From an uncultured Thermogutta sp. (GTDB taxonomy: Bacteria; Planctomycetota; Planctomycetia; Pirellulales; Thermoguttaceae), in contig CAKZMM010000035.1 in the NCBI GenBank assembly GCA_937128505.1, positions 1-64,000 on the forward strand: 64,000 bases of DNA. The letters are read 5' to 3'. The notes beneath the pieces were generated by a model. It was given only the letters and a program-made list of their open reading frames with translations, did no database searches and had not been told where the DNA came from. This document shows positions 46,408-56,473 of the stretch, one piece after another (the first letter of the stretch is position 1; each line of letters starts with the position of its first letter). Both the position numbers and the translations under genes were made by a program.

Positions 46408-49400
46408 TGAAAACCTCCTCGGTTATTGCAGTTTGTTCGCCTCGAGTTGCTTCTCGTTCTTTTAATTTCTCTAAAGCCTTCCGATAATCGATCGGCATCA
46501 CTTTTACGAATTTGCCGCACATATCAGCCCAATTCTCCAAAATTCTGTGGGCCCGGCGGCTCCCGGTCCAATAATAATGCTGTTCGATAAGCTGTCGTAA
46601 ACGATTCGCATCACTAGGATGCCAAATCGTCTCTAGCTCCACCATGTCCAAATTGCAGACGGTGTCGAAAAGCTGATGCTCATCCAACACATAGGCGATT
46701 CCCCCGCTCATGCCCGCGGCGAAGTTCTGCCCTGTGCGGCCGAGCACGACCACCACGCCGCCCGTCATGTATTCGCAGCCATGATCACCCACCCCTTCTA
46801 CCACGGCAATCGCTCCGCTGTTTCGCACGGCGAATCGTTCGCCTGCCAGCCCATTGATGTACACTTCCCCCTTGGTGGCGCCGTACAGGACCGTGTTGCC
46901 CACGATGATATTTTGGGCCGGATTGAAGGGGGCTTCGGGCGGGGTTTGAACGATGATCCGACCTCCGGATAACCCCTTGCCGAGATAGTCGTTGGCATCG
47001 CCGATAAGCTGTAAGGTAATACCCGGCGCAAGCCAGGCCCCAAAGCTCTGCCCGGCGGTTCCTCGGAACACCAGATGAACGGTTCCCTCCGGAAGTCCCC
47101 GCGCCCCGTACCGCTTAAGCACATGAAAACTGAGGATCGTACCCACCGTACGATGAACGTTGCGGATCGGCATTTCCAGGCGAATCCGTTCCCCATGGTT
47201 CAAAGCCGGCTTGACGCGCGGCAGAATTTCCCAATCCAAATGATCTCGGTGCTTATCATCCTGCGGACGCACGCAGCGTAAGGGGAAACCATTTGAACGA
47301 TCGACCGGCTGAAGAATCGGCTCCAGGTTGAGCCCCTTTGCCTTCCAGTGATCGATGGCCTTTCGCACCTGAAGCCTTTCCACACGGCCGATCATTTCCT
47401 CGAATTTGCGGAAGCCCAACTCGGCCATGATGTGCCGAATTTCTTGCGCGACAAACGTCAGGTACCGCACCAAATACTCGACTTTACCGTTGAATCGGGC
47501 CCGTAGGTCCTGCCGCTGCGTGGCGATTCCGACCGGGCAAGATCCCAGATGACACTTACGCATCAAGATGCAACCAAGTGAGACGAGGGCGGCCGTCCCG
47601 AAGCCGAAACGTTCAGCCCCCAATAAGGCAGCAACGACGACGTCTCGACCCGTGCGCATCTGACCGTCGACTTGCACTAAGATCCGGTCCCGAAGGTTAT
47701 TCAAGATCAAAGTTTGCTGCGTCTCTGCCAGACCGATTTCCCAGGGAATGCCCGCGTGCTTGATGGAAGACCAGGGGCTTGCGCCTGTGCCGCCATCATG
47801 GCCCGCAATCAATACCTCATCGGCATTAGCCTTAGCAACTCCGGCGGCCACCGTGCCCACGCCGACTTCCGCGACCAGCTTCACCGAGACTTTCGCCTCA
47901 GGATTAGCACATTTCAGATCGTAAATTAATTGAGCGAGATCTTCGATCGAATAAATATCGTGGTGGGGAGGGGGCGAAATGAGCGAAACCCCCGGCGTGG
48001 AATGACGCAACCGTGCAATTTCTTCGGTCACCTTGTGGCCCGGAAGCTGACCACCTTCACCGGGCTTAGCCCCCTGAGCCATTTTAATCTGAAGCATTCG
48101 CGCATTCGCGAGGTATTCTAGGGTGACGCCGAATCGGCCGCTCGCCACTTGCTTAATGCCACAATTAGCCGACTGACCGGCATATATCCCCTCGCGAATC
48201 GGCTGATACCGGCCGGGATCTTCCCCCCCTTCGCCGGTGTTGGACATGCCCCCTAATCGATTCATGGCAATAGCCATTACTTCGTGCGCTTCCTTACTAA
48301 TCGAACCGTGGGAAATCGCCCCCGAATAAAACCGCTTGACGATTTCCTCGACCGGTTCGACCTCCTCTAAAGGCACAGGCGTACCCGGTACGAATTCGAA
48401 CAGGCCTCGCAAGGTACCCAAGCGGCGGTTTTGGTCGTTGACAGCGCGGGCAAATTCGAGGTACTTCTCCCAATCATTGAAAAGCACCGCATGCTGGAGC
48501 AACGTGACGGTCTGAGGGTTCCACAGGTGATGTTCTCCATCCACCCGGTAGTGATACTCCCCTTCATAGTCCAATTCCAAACTGCCGGGCTCTCGGGGGC
48601 TAAAGCCACTTCGATGCCGGGCCACAGCTTCCCGAGCGATTTCCGCCAGCCCGATCCCGCCGATCCGCGAGGGGGTACCCGTGAAACATTTGTCAATCAC
48701 GGCTTGGCTCAGGCCCAGGGCCTCAAACTGCTGAGCACCGACGTAACTCCGCAGGGTGGAAATCCCCATTTTCGACATCGTCTTCAAGATGCCTTTCTTG
48801 ATGGCCATGATGTACTGATCCACCCACGCCGCCGGCTCGGTCTCGCGAGGCAAATCGCCATCTTCCCAAAGTTTGTAAATCACCTCAAAAGCCAAATAAG
48901 GGTTGATCGCGTTTGCCCCATATCCGCACAGCAAACAAAAATGCTGAACCTCCCGAGGCTCTCCGCTTTCGATCACAATTCCGGCCTCGGCCCGTAAACC
49001 CTTTCGCAATAGCCCGTGATGTACAGCTCCCGTGGCAAGCAGGCTGGGAATCGGAACGCATTGCGGTGACACCTCTCGGTCGCTCAGGATTACCAGCGTG
49101 GCACCTTGACGAATGGCATCTGCCGCTTGTTCAATCAATCGGTCAAGAGCGTCACTCAGCGTCCGGCCGGGATCATTGCCATCCGGACGGAAGAGCATCG
49201 GTATCGTCGCCACGCGGAAATCCCGCCGCTGAGCCCTCCGCAAGCGCTCGACATCCTCGTTCGTGAGGATGGGGTGAGGCAACTTGAGCTGCCGACAATG
49301 CTCCGGGGTTTCGTCCAGCAAATTCCGCTGTTTTCCCGTGAAAGTCATCAGCGACATCACCAATCCTTCCCGAAGCGGATCAATCGGCGGATTGGTCACC

Positions 49401-50971
49401 TGCGCAAAAAGCTGCTTGAAGTATGAGAAAAGGAGCTTAGGACGATCCGACAGTACTGCAAGAGGTGTATCATTTCCCATGGAGCCCACCGGCTCCTGAC
49501 CGTCCTTCGCCATCGGCAGGAGAATCATCTGAAGATCATCGCGGGTATACCCAAATGCCCGAAGCCGCTGGTGGAGCGTTTCCGGATCGGTGGGGCGGAC
49601 CACCGCCGGTTGAAATAGCCCGCGAAGCTCGATTCGATTTTCTTCTAACCAACGCCGGTAGGGGCGACGACGCGCAAGCCTGCTTTTCAATTCGCTATCG
49701 CGAATGATCCGCTTCTGTTCCAGATCCACCAGGAACATTTTGCCCGGCTGAAGACGGCCTTTTTCGCGAACTTTTGCCGGTGGGATATCGATCACGCCCG
49801 CCTCACTGGCCATCACCACCAGGTCATCCTCCGTGACCAAATACCGACAGGGGCGAAGCCCATTGCGATCCAGGGTTCCACCGACAAGCCGTCCATCGCT
49901 GAAGACAATGGCCGCCGGGCCATCCCAAGGCTCCATGATGGCCGCGTGATACTCGTAAAAGGCACGCTTATCCATGCTGATGTGGTACCGAGGTCCAAAA
50001 GCCTCGGGAATCATCATCATCAAGGCATGCGGAGCACTTCGGCCGGCTCGCACTAGAAGCTCCATCGTGTTATCGAACCAGGCGGAATCGCTTCCACCGG
50101 GATCGAGGATTGGGCCAATCTCGGAAAGATCCTCGCCCAACGCCGGGCAAGACATCGTCTTCTCGTGAGCCCGGATCTTATTGGCATTCCCCCGAAGCGT
50201 GTTGATCTCGCCATTATGAGCGATTAAACGAAAAGGCTGAGCCAAAAACCAACTCGGAAAGGTGTTGGTGCTATAACGCTGATGCACCACCGCCATAGCG
50301 CTGGTCATCCGCGGATCCGACAGATCGGGGTAATAAGCTCCTAATTGCGGCGCAAGGAACATCCCTTTATAAACGATGGTTTGCGACGACATCGAGCAGA
50401 CATAGAAGTCCTTCGCCCCCAGATTGAGCTGGTTCCAAATCCGCCGCTCGATGACTTTTCGCGTTACAAACAACCGCCGCTCAAAGGCCTCGCCCTCCCA
50501 ATTTCCGCCCGCCAAAAAAGCCTGTCGGACCACGGGCTCCGCAGACCGCGCAATCGCACCAAGACAACTGTTATCGCACGGGACATCGCGCCAGCCGAGG
50601 ACATATAAGCCTTTTTCCACAGCGGTGGACTCGAAAATGGCAATGCAGCGTTCGCGCAATTCGCTCTGCTGGGGCAAAAACGCCATGGCGACGGCATAAC
50701 GCCCCGGTTCCGGTAGCAGAATGCCCCAACAGGCCGCCTCGTCCCGCAAGAAAGCGTCGGGAATTTGCAGTAGAATTCCCGCACCATCACCGGTGATTCC
50801 GTCCGCCCCGGCTGCCCCCCGATGCTGAAGGTTCAAAAGAATTTCCAAGCCTAATCGAACAATTCGATTTTCGCGCTGACCCGAGATATTAACTACGGCT
50901 CCGACGCCGCAGGCATCGTGCTCGAATTGCGGATCGTATAAACCTTGTCGCTGACCACTTTTGGCTTCCAC
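46400..50971 (-). CDS. gltB: glutamate synthase large subunit
   Basis: GltB carries the glutaminase site and the synthase site joined by an ammonia tunnel. The protein has the N-terminal glutaminase with the nucleophile cysteine in HDACGVGAV, the FMN-binding synthase domain, the 3Fe-4S cysteine pattern CILMRKCHLGSCPVG, and the C-terminal beta-helix (GXGXG) domain (GDANDYLGKGLSGGRIIV). The frame stays open to a TTG at 51031. I prefer the GTG at 50971 because TGAGG lies nine bases upstream; the propeptide before the cysteine would then be 20 residues, versus 40 for the TTG. In known enzymes the propeptide is removed to free the cysteine. Length (about 1520) is normal. It is first in a gltB-gltD operon. 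Confidence 0.96.
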   Translation of the reverse strand: MEAKSGQRQGLYDPQFEHDACGVGAVVNISGQRENRIVRLGLEILLNLQHRGAAGADGITGDGAGILLQIPDAFLRDEAACWGILLPEPGRYAVAMAFLPQQSELRERCIAIFESTAVEKGLYVLGWRDVPCDNSCLGAIARSAEPVVRQAFLAGGNWEGEAFERRLFVTRKVIERRIWNQLNLGAKDFYVCSMSSQTIVYKGMFLAPQLGAYYPDLSDPRMTSAMAVVHQRYSTNTFPSWFLAQPFRLIAHNGEINTLRGNANKIRAHEKTMSCPALGEDLSEIGPILDPGGSDSAWFDNTMELLVRAGRSAPHALMMMIPEAFGPRYHISMDKRAFYEYHAAIMEPWDGPAAIVFSDGRLVGGTLDRNGLRPCRYLVTEDDLVVMASEAGVIDIPPAKVREKGRLQPGKMFLVDLEQKRIIRDSELKSRLARRRPYRRWLEENRIELRGLFQPAVVRPTDPETLHQRLRAFGYTRDDLQMILLPMAKDGQEPVGSMGNDTPLAVLSDRPKLLFSYFKQLFAQVTNPPIDPLREGLVMSLMTFTGKQRNLLDETPEHCRQLKLPHPILTNEDVERLRRAQRRDFRVATIPMLFRPDGNDPGRTLSDALDRLIEQAADAIRQGATLVILSDREVSPQCVPIPSLLATGAVHHGLLRKGLRAEAGIVIESGEPREVQHFCLLCGYGANAINPYLAFEVIYKLWEDGDLPRETEPAAWVDQYIMAIKKGILKTMSKMGISTLRSYVGAQQFEALGLSQAVIDKCFTGTPSRIGGIGLAEIAREAVARHRSGFSPREPGSLELDYEGEYHYRVDGEHHLWNPQTVTLLQHAVLFNDWEKYLEFARAVNDQNRRLGTLRGLFEFVPGTPVPLEEVEPVEEIVKRFYSGAISHGSISKEAHEVMAIAMNRLGGMSNTGEGGEDPGRYQPIREGIYAGQSANCGIKQVASGRFGVTLEYLANARMLQIKMAQGAKPGEGGQLPGHKVTEEIARLRHSTPGVSLISPPPHHDIYSIEDLAQLIYDLKCANPEAKVSVKLVAEVGVGTVAAGVAKANADEVLIAGHDGGTGASPWSSIKHAGIPWEIGLAETQQTLILNNLRDRILVQVDGQMRTGRDVVVAALLGAERFGFGTAALVSLGCILMRKCHLGSCPVGIATQRQDLRARFNGKVEYLVRYLTFVAQEIRHIMAELGFRKFEEMIGRVERLQVRKAIDHWKAKGLNLEPILQPVDRSNGFPLRCVRPQDDKHRDHLDWEILPRVKPALNHGERIRLEMPIRNVHRTVGTILSFHVLKRYGARGLPEGTVHLVFRGTAGQSFGAWLAPGITLQLIGDANDYLGKGLSGGRIIVQTPPEAPFNPAQNIIVGNTVLYGATKGEVYINGLAGERFAVRNSGAIAVVEGVGDHGCEYMTGGVVVVLGRTGQNFAAGMSGGIAYVLDEHQLFDTVCNLDMVELETIWHPSDANRLRQLIEQHYYWTGSRRAHRILENWADMCGKFVKVMPIDYRKALEKLKEREATRGEQTAITEEVFSG

Positions 50972-53281
50972 TACTACAATCCTCACGATAAAGCAAATCG
51001 AACCGTATTGATTACTGACCGCAATGGGCAAATAAAATGTCGTTCTCTATTTTCCAAAAGTATGGAGCCGAGTCTTCTTCCAAATCGTCTTCGCCAGAAA
51101 CGCTCGTGAAACCCCCGAACACCGTAAGATCGCTTAACGCAAAAAGATCAAACTACTTATCTAAAAACCGGACGTTTCATTTGTTACAATCTCGGCTTTT
51201 TCTTTCGGCCCAGCCAAGAAGCCCATTTGGGATAATCCGCAGCGAAACACACTCGGTGGTGCCGTGATCACCCCCACCGTTCTCCAGTGGAGTGAGTATT
51301 TAAAAATTTGGTAACGCCGAGAGAGATCATCTCACCTCGAACTCGACCCGTTCGTCCCCAGAGATTCACACCCCCAAGTGGCATGCCCCCAGTTTGGCTA
51401 AACCCAAATAAAGCTGAGCTTCCTTCAGTACAAAACCGGCTAAATAAATTTTCGCCTAACATGTGATCTGGCTTTCCCAAACCCACTCTTGAAACGCCGA
51501 TTTTCCCGATACCTCCAAATACTCTTTCTAAAAATGTCGATCCAAAAATTTCATCCTACTTTGACAATCACTTTTCCTCATGCCGGGCGGGATCCCGGAG
51601 ACTATGGAATTGCCAGGTTAATGAGCTAACTAACCGCGGGGGTTCAAATCCCCGCAAAGTTCTCAGATTTCTCCCAAATTTTTGGCCCTTTCCGATTGTC
51701 TTTTTGACCTCGCTCTTCAGCCCTTCATGATCCGAAAAGCTATCACCAAAAAAGCTAATGCCGATTTAAATAAGCTAATGTAAATATCGGATTTTCGATT
51801 TATTCTATTCTCTAATTTTACCCGGGTCTACGTAGAACCGAGGTTTTTACCAGACTGTGCCGAAAAATGCAACGTGCGACACGCATGCAAGTTTGGTCGC
51901 GACCGGAACTAACTATTAGGAGATGCAATTAAAGAATTAAATGATCCTCTATGATAGATTAGCGAAAACTTATTTCGTTGCCGTTCTCCAATAGTCTCAT
52001 CGAGATGGACATTTCCGGCCGTCTAACCCAGCTAAGGGGCTGCGGCGCTTGTGGGTTTCAGACGTTTGCGGTAGGATTTCCTCTGGCCACGCAAACGCGG
52101 TGCATTTGTACCCGGACTGAAACATGAATCGGTAAACGAAACCGGGGGTTGCACACGCTGGTGGTTTAGCCAGCATCCCGAGGCGTGAAATCAAAGAATA
52201 AAAAAGAAATAGAAAAGATATTTCTCGGCAAAAGGCCGTTGAGCTTCCAGATTCTTTAACGATCGTTGGAGGGATTCACCGGTTTCTGGCGATCTTGCCG
52301 ATAAATAAGTTATAATTGCGTAAGATTTGGAACTTACCCAGTAGCAGTTGGAGCTTAGGCGGTAGCCGTTAGTAAAAGCTGGGTTATCAAGATTAAGTGA
52401 ATATCGAAGAAAAGATCAGCCCTCTGCGGTGTTCGTGTTGTCGACGTTCAAGTATCCGGGTAGTCAACACTTTTAACCAGGAGTGTGGGCAAATTCGAAG
52501 TGCGTTCGAATACGAATGAACCCGCTTGTGCCGGCTTTGACTGGCGGCGGGATCGTTTCGATTCGGGCCCCCCGCACATTTTTGGCTTTAGGGCTCCCGG
52601 GACGAAGTCGCCACGGCATGCGTTGGAGGGCTGACTTTTTTTCGCGAAACCCGGTTTTTCGCAAATTGTCGTAGCTTGCTGCGCAGAAAAACGCCGACGC
52701 ATCCGCGATTTCTTGCCGGCATCACACCGCAATCGCAAATACCCATTCCGGAGATTAAGATTTACTTATCTTTCGCCACCTCCTCAGCAAGTCGGATTAC
52801 TCGTTGACCTTCGCACCATCTCTGGCCCGAACCCATGGTGTAAAGGTCGTGCCCCACGATGCTATTCGCTTAAGCGAGTTATGCGACGGTTCCATCAACC
52901 CGCAAATCAACCGGCCCACGCGCAGTAAACCTAGTGGAAACATTACACCCGCGGTATTTATTTTCTCCGCGATTATGCTAATTTTCTCGACTTTTCTCGA
53001 CAATTCCGACGTTCATGTGCGAACGCCAAAATTGTTTGACTTTCGCCTTCTTCTCTGAAACCATTTAGCGCAAACTTACCGCCAACCTCATAAGGCGAAG
53101 TCCGGGGGGTTTGAAAAAAAGGTGGGCCCACGAGGCCTTAGGTTAATTGTGGATAGTCGTGCTATTCACTAGTCGTTATCCCGCCCAAAACCGAAGGGCT
53201 TCTGCAAAGTTGAAGGGGAATTTCTAAGAGGTTTAGCAGTCCAAGATCACTTTAATGGGAGAGAATCTCAAAGGGTGCATC
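50972..53281. other. 2.3-kb gene desert
   Basis: This is the largest gap in the window, between divergent gltB and larE. No protein gene is supported. It holds a three-hairpin tRNA-like element (51583-51655), three 21-base imperfect repeats (TTGGARCTTA... at about 52327-52368) and a GTGGGCCCAC palindrome at 53122-53131. The promoter of gltB should lie in the left end. Confidence 0.45.
51583..51655 (+). ncRNA. three adjacent hairpins, the last like a tRNA T-arm
   Basis: CCGGG/CCCGG (51583-51587 with 51594-51598), GGTTA/TAACC (51616-51620 with 51631-51635) and GCGGG/CCCGC (51636-51640 with 51651-51655) are perfect stems. The last two are directly adjacent. The third loop is GGTTCAAATC, matching the tRNA T-loop core GGTTCAANTC, although the stem register is off by one base. 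No acceptor stem pairs around it, and the 3' end is not CCA. It could be a tRNA remnant or an unrelated small structured RNA. Confidence 0.35.
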
Positions 53282-54169
53282 ATGAAAGTCGAAGAGGACA
53301 AGAATCTCCCTGTGAGTCTGCAACAAAAACGTGACCAATTGATTGCGTTATTGCAAAGCTTCGGTAGCTGTGCTGTGGCGTTCTCAGGGGGTTTGGACAG
53401 CACCGTGTTGGCAAAGGCCGCTTTCTTGGCACTTGGGGATCGCGCGATTGCGATCACCGGCTACAGTGCCAGCATGGCGAGCGGGGAGCTGGAAGAATGT
53501 CGGCAGTTGGCTCAGCTGATCGGAATCCGCCACATCGTGTTGGAAACGGGCGAACTCGGCGATCCCAATTATCGTCGCAATGGGCCGGATCGATGCTTTT
53601 ACTGCAAGAGCGAGCTTTTTAGTCGAGTAGGGGAGTGGGCGGCCAAGCTCGGGGTTTCGGTCGTCGTAGACGGGACGAATGGGGATGATCGATTCGATCA
53701 CCGACCCGGTTCCCTCGCCGCCCGGCAATATCAAGTTCGAAGCCCGTTGGCGGAGTGCAATCTTTCTAAGGCTGAGCTTCGACTCTTGGCGAGTCGCTGG
53801 CAACTTCCTGTGTCGGACAAACCGGCAACTCCGTGCTTGAGTAGTCGGATAGCATATGGAGAGGAGGTCACGCCGGAGCGCCTTGCCATGATCGATCGGG
53901 CAGAACAATTTCTACGCTCGAAAGGTTTTCGGCTCATGCGGGTACGTTATCACCGGGGCGATATGGCGCGTATTGAAGTTCCCATCGCTGAATTAATGCA
54001 TTTTGTGGAAGAATCCTTCCGGCAAGAGTTGATCGACGAACTCCATTCGATTGGGTTTAAGTTCATCACCCTCGATCTGGAGGGATTCCGCTCAGGTAGC
54101 TTCAACGTGTTGGTACCGAGTGAGCAACTTCAAACCGAAGCACGCATGGGACCTCGGGCTAATTTCTGA
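53282..54169 (+). CDS. larE: LarE-type ATP-dependent sulfur transferase
   Basis: LarE is a PP-loop ATPase that adenylates the pincer-cofactor precursor and donates sulfur during synthesis of the nickel-pincer nucleotide of lactate racemase. The 295-residue protein shows the PP-loop SGGLDS (35-40), the landmark CFYCKSELF, VDGTNGDDRFDHRPG, and TPCLSSRIAYG, where C185 matches the sulfur-donor position of the family. The C-terminus (VRYHRGDMARIEVP) also matches. The ATG at 53282 has AAAGGG eight bases upstream; an ATG nine codons earlier lacks a site. No larA, larB or larC is in the window; many genomes carry isolated larE-like genes, so the sulfur acceptor is uncertain. Confidence 0.93.
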   Translation: MKVEEDKNLPVSLQQKRDQLIALLQSFGSCAVAFSGGLDSTVLAKAAFLALGDRAIAITGYSASMASGELEECRQLAQLIGIRHIVLETGELGDPNYRRNGPDRCFYCKSELFSRVGEWAAKLGVSVVVDGTNGDDRFDHRPGSLAARQYQVRSPLAECNLSKAELRLLASRWQLPVSDKPATPCLSSRIAYGEEVTPERLAMIDRAEQFLRSKGFRLMRVRYHRGDMARIEVPIAELMHFVEESFRQELIDELHSIGFKFITLDLEGFRSGSFNVLVPSEQLQTEARMGPRANF

Positions 54170-54550
54170 GAAACCCCAAGGGACCCGGTAGAGGCACAGA
54201 AGATGTAACACTGGGGCAGCGGTACGACGGCCCCCTCGGGCAAAGCAGGGGCAAGATGACTTTCCATGATGAAATGGACGATTTCCATGATGAAATGGAC
54301 GAGCGGGCTGTCGGGTCGGATTACGAGTCGACATATCCAAGGGGCAACACGACTTCACATGATCAGATCGACGAGCGGCAAATTTAAACCTTTTTGAGCT
54401 TTACAGGCTCGCTTCTTCCCGCTTCGTGCTGACCAATCCTCGGAAAAGATGTTCTCCGAAGTCTTCCCGCATTTTCGGGTGTGCCAAGTAAGGAGTCTGA
54501 TCTTTAAGACGTGTGATTTTCTACCGGCATAGTCGCCCATGCTTTACGTC
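54170..54550. other. gap with a perfect 21-base doublet
   Basis: The gap lies between convergent larE and the second kinase gene. Bases 54261-54281 and 54282-54302 are identical. A weak 5-pair hairpin occurs near 54440. No gene is seen. Confidence 0.5.
54261..54302. repeat. perfect 21-base tandem doublet
   Basis: Two identical 21-base copies sit head to tail, each containing TTTCCATGATGAAATGGACG plus A. TCCAT and ATGGA inside the unit are themselves inverted, so each unit can fold. Confidence 0.95.
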
Positions 54551-56473
54551 CTAGCGGCGCATCCAAAGAAGAATGCCGAGGATCAAAGCTAGCAGCAACC
54601 CGCCGGCGATAATCCCCCAGATCCATGGCGGGAATTCCGATCGTTGAGTCCGTCGGCTAATCGGCCGCGAAGGATCAATCTTCACCTCGGGCACTGTCTC
54701 TGAAAGAGGCGGCTTTTCCGCGAATAACGATTCCGACTCGTCGACAATATTTTGGCCGGAAAATTGAGCGGGAGTTTGTGCTGGTAATCCCGTGGTCCCG
54801 CGCGCGGGGCTAACCGTCCTATGCCGAGCGGAAAGCGAGTCGGCCTTTTCCCCGAGGGACCGCTCGCCAATCGGCTGGAACTGCGAGGCTGAGCGCTCGA
54901 CCCTTGCGGAGCTTCGCGTGCCCGCCGGAGGTGCTCCTGCCGCAGCATCGCGCAAACCTATGGGCTCCCCACTTGCGCGGGAATCGGGAACGGAAATCTC
55001 CGGGGTTTCGGACATAGTTGGATCCGGAGAACCCGGCACTTTAACAGGGGTGGAAGGCCTCACCGGTGCCCCCTGTCTTGATCGGGGCTGCAACACGGCG
55101 CTGGATTCGGGAGCCGGTTCCTCGACGAGAGGCTTAGCTCGGCGGAGTACCTTCCGCCCGACTGTCTTGCCGGAGCCCTCTGCACCGCTGGGTGTGGTTG
55201 TACCAGCTTTCTCCTGAGTTTGCTGATCGGGGAGCGACGGCGATTCCAATACCTGCCCCGGCATCCCAAAACTGGCCTCATCCCCAGGGCTTCCCGAAGA
55301 CTTCAAGGGCGATACCGTCTGATCGACAGATCCAGCCGCATCAACGGTACCCGGGCTTAAACTTGCCTCAGCCGCCCGTATTGCAGATCCCCCGGCAATT
55401 TGCGGATGCTCGCAGGTGGGGATACCGGCCGGGCCGACTACAAAATCCCCCTTCAGCCAGCGGTCCAAAAACTCAGCGGCCTCCTCGGCAGTCTGCGGTC
55501 GGTCTTCCGGCCGTTTGGCCATCATTCGAAAACAAAACTCCACGAGAGCCGGCGGGGCATCAGGCCGAAAGCGATAAATGCTCGGGGGTGTTTGCTTTTG
55601 ATGAGCTAATAGCCGCTGAGCGATCGTACCTTCTGCAAATGGCGGCTGGCCCGTAAGGAGGAAATACAACGAGCAACCAAGACTGTAGATATCAGCCCGA
55701 GCATCCGCGGCATGACTATCCAGAGCCTGTTCCGGCGCCAAGTAATCGGCGGTGCCCAGAACGTTTTCGTCGCAAACAACAGTCAATGAGGCTTTACCTT
55801 CGTCAGCGGCAGAGAACCGTGCCAAACCCAAATCGAGTAATTTTACAACGTTATTGCGGTCCACTAAAAGATTAGCAGGTTTGACGTCTCGATGGACTAA
55901 ACCTGCCCGATGGGCGACTGACAGTCCGATCGCAGCCTGGCGGATATAATCCGCAGCACGCTGATAATCGAGGGGACCTTCGCGGCGCACGAGGGTGGCT
56001 AAATCGCAGCCCTCTACGTATTCCATCACCAAAAAGTGAATATCGTCTTCATGCTCGACATCGTAAGCGCGGACGATATTTGGATGATCGAGCCTGGCGG
56101 CGGCCTGGGCCTCGCGGTAAAACCGCTGAAGATACGATGAGTCACTTACCCGCTTTTGGGGTAGGACTTTAATTGCCACCCGGCGGCGCATGAGTAGATG
56201 TTCTGCAAGGTAAACATTGCTCATTCCGCCGCTGCCGAGATGGTCGAGCAACTTATAATTCTTCAAAATGAATCGCTTGTATCGGCCGTTTAGAAGTTGC
56301 TCCGCTTGCCATGGGGTAAGAAGCTTTTGCTCGACAAACCAATCGGCCAACGTTTTGGCTTCCCCGGGAAGGCCTCCCCGTTGTTGGTAAAGGGTCTCCG
56401 TCGCAGCATGGATCTGCGGTTCGGGGACCAGGCCACTGCGGCTTAGGAGTTCAAGAAACCGCTCTGGCGTCAC
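54551..56473 (-). CDS. membrane-anchored Ser/Thr protein kinase
   Basis: The protein has 640 residues. Residues 1-70 are the helical module seen also in the kinase at 15.8-17.3 kb (FVEQKLLTPWQAEQLLNGR). Residues about 73-345 are the kinase domain, with glycine loop GSGGMSNV, K102, HRD aspartate D196, N201 and a DLG (D214) in place of DFG. All catalytic residues are present, and the segment GTADYLAPEQ is standard. Residues about 350-610 are a Pro/Ser/Glu-rich disordered linker, and one membrane helix (WIWGIIAGGLLLALILGILLW) ends the protein, placing the kinase in the cytoplasm. Unlike PknB-type kinases there is no external sensor domain. The start is a GTG with poor upstream signal. Substrates unknown. 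Confidence 0.93.
   Translation of the reverse strand: MTPERFLELLSRSGLVPEPQIHAATETLYQQRGGLPGEAKTLADWFVEQKLLTPWQAEQLLNGRYKRFILKNYKLLDHLGSGGMSNVYLAEHLLMRRRVAIKVLPQKRVSDSSYLQRFYREAQAAARLDHPNIVRAYDVEHEDDIHFLVMEYVEGCDLATLVRREGPLDYQRAADYIRQAAIGLSVAHRAGLVHRDVKPANLLVDRNNVVKLLDLGLARFSAADEGKASLTVVCDENVLGTADYLAPEQALDSHAADARADIYSLGCSLYFLLTGQPPFAEGTIAQRLLAHQKQTPPSIYRFRPDAPPALVEFCFRMMAKRPEDRPQTAEEAAEFLDRWLKGDFVVGPAGIPTCEHPQIAGGSAIRAAEASLSPGTVDAAGSVDQTVSPLKSSGSPGDEASFGMPGQVLESPSLPDQQTQEKAGTTTPSGAEGSGKTVGRKVLRRAKPLVEEPAPESSAVLQPRSRQGAPVRPSTPVKVPGSPDPTMSETPEISVPDSRASGEPIGLRDAAAGAPPAGTRSSARVERSASQFQPIGERSLGEKADSLSARHRTVSPARGTTGLPAQTPAQFSGQNIVDESESLFAEKPPLSETVPEVKIDPSRPISRRTQRSEFPPWIWGIIAGGLLLALILGILLWMRR

Noticed and set aside
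51583-51655. A functional tRNA gene
   Set aside because: The T-arm-like hairpin is present, but there is no acceptor stem, the D-arm is not recognisable and the register of the T stem is off by one.
53090-53140. RNase P RNA core (AAGTCCGG string)
   Set aside because: The string GAAGTCCGG is similar to the rnpB core but neighbouring conserved segments are absent.
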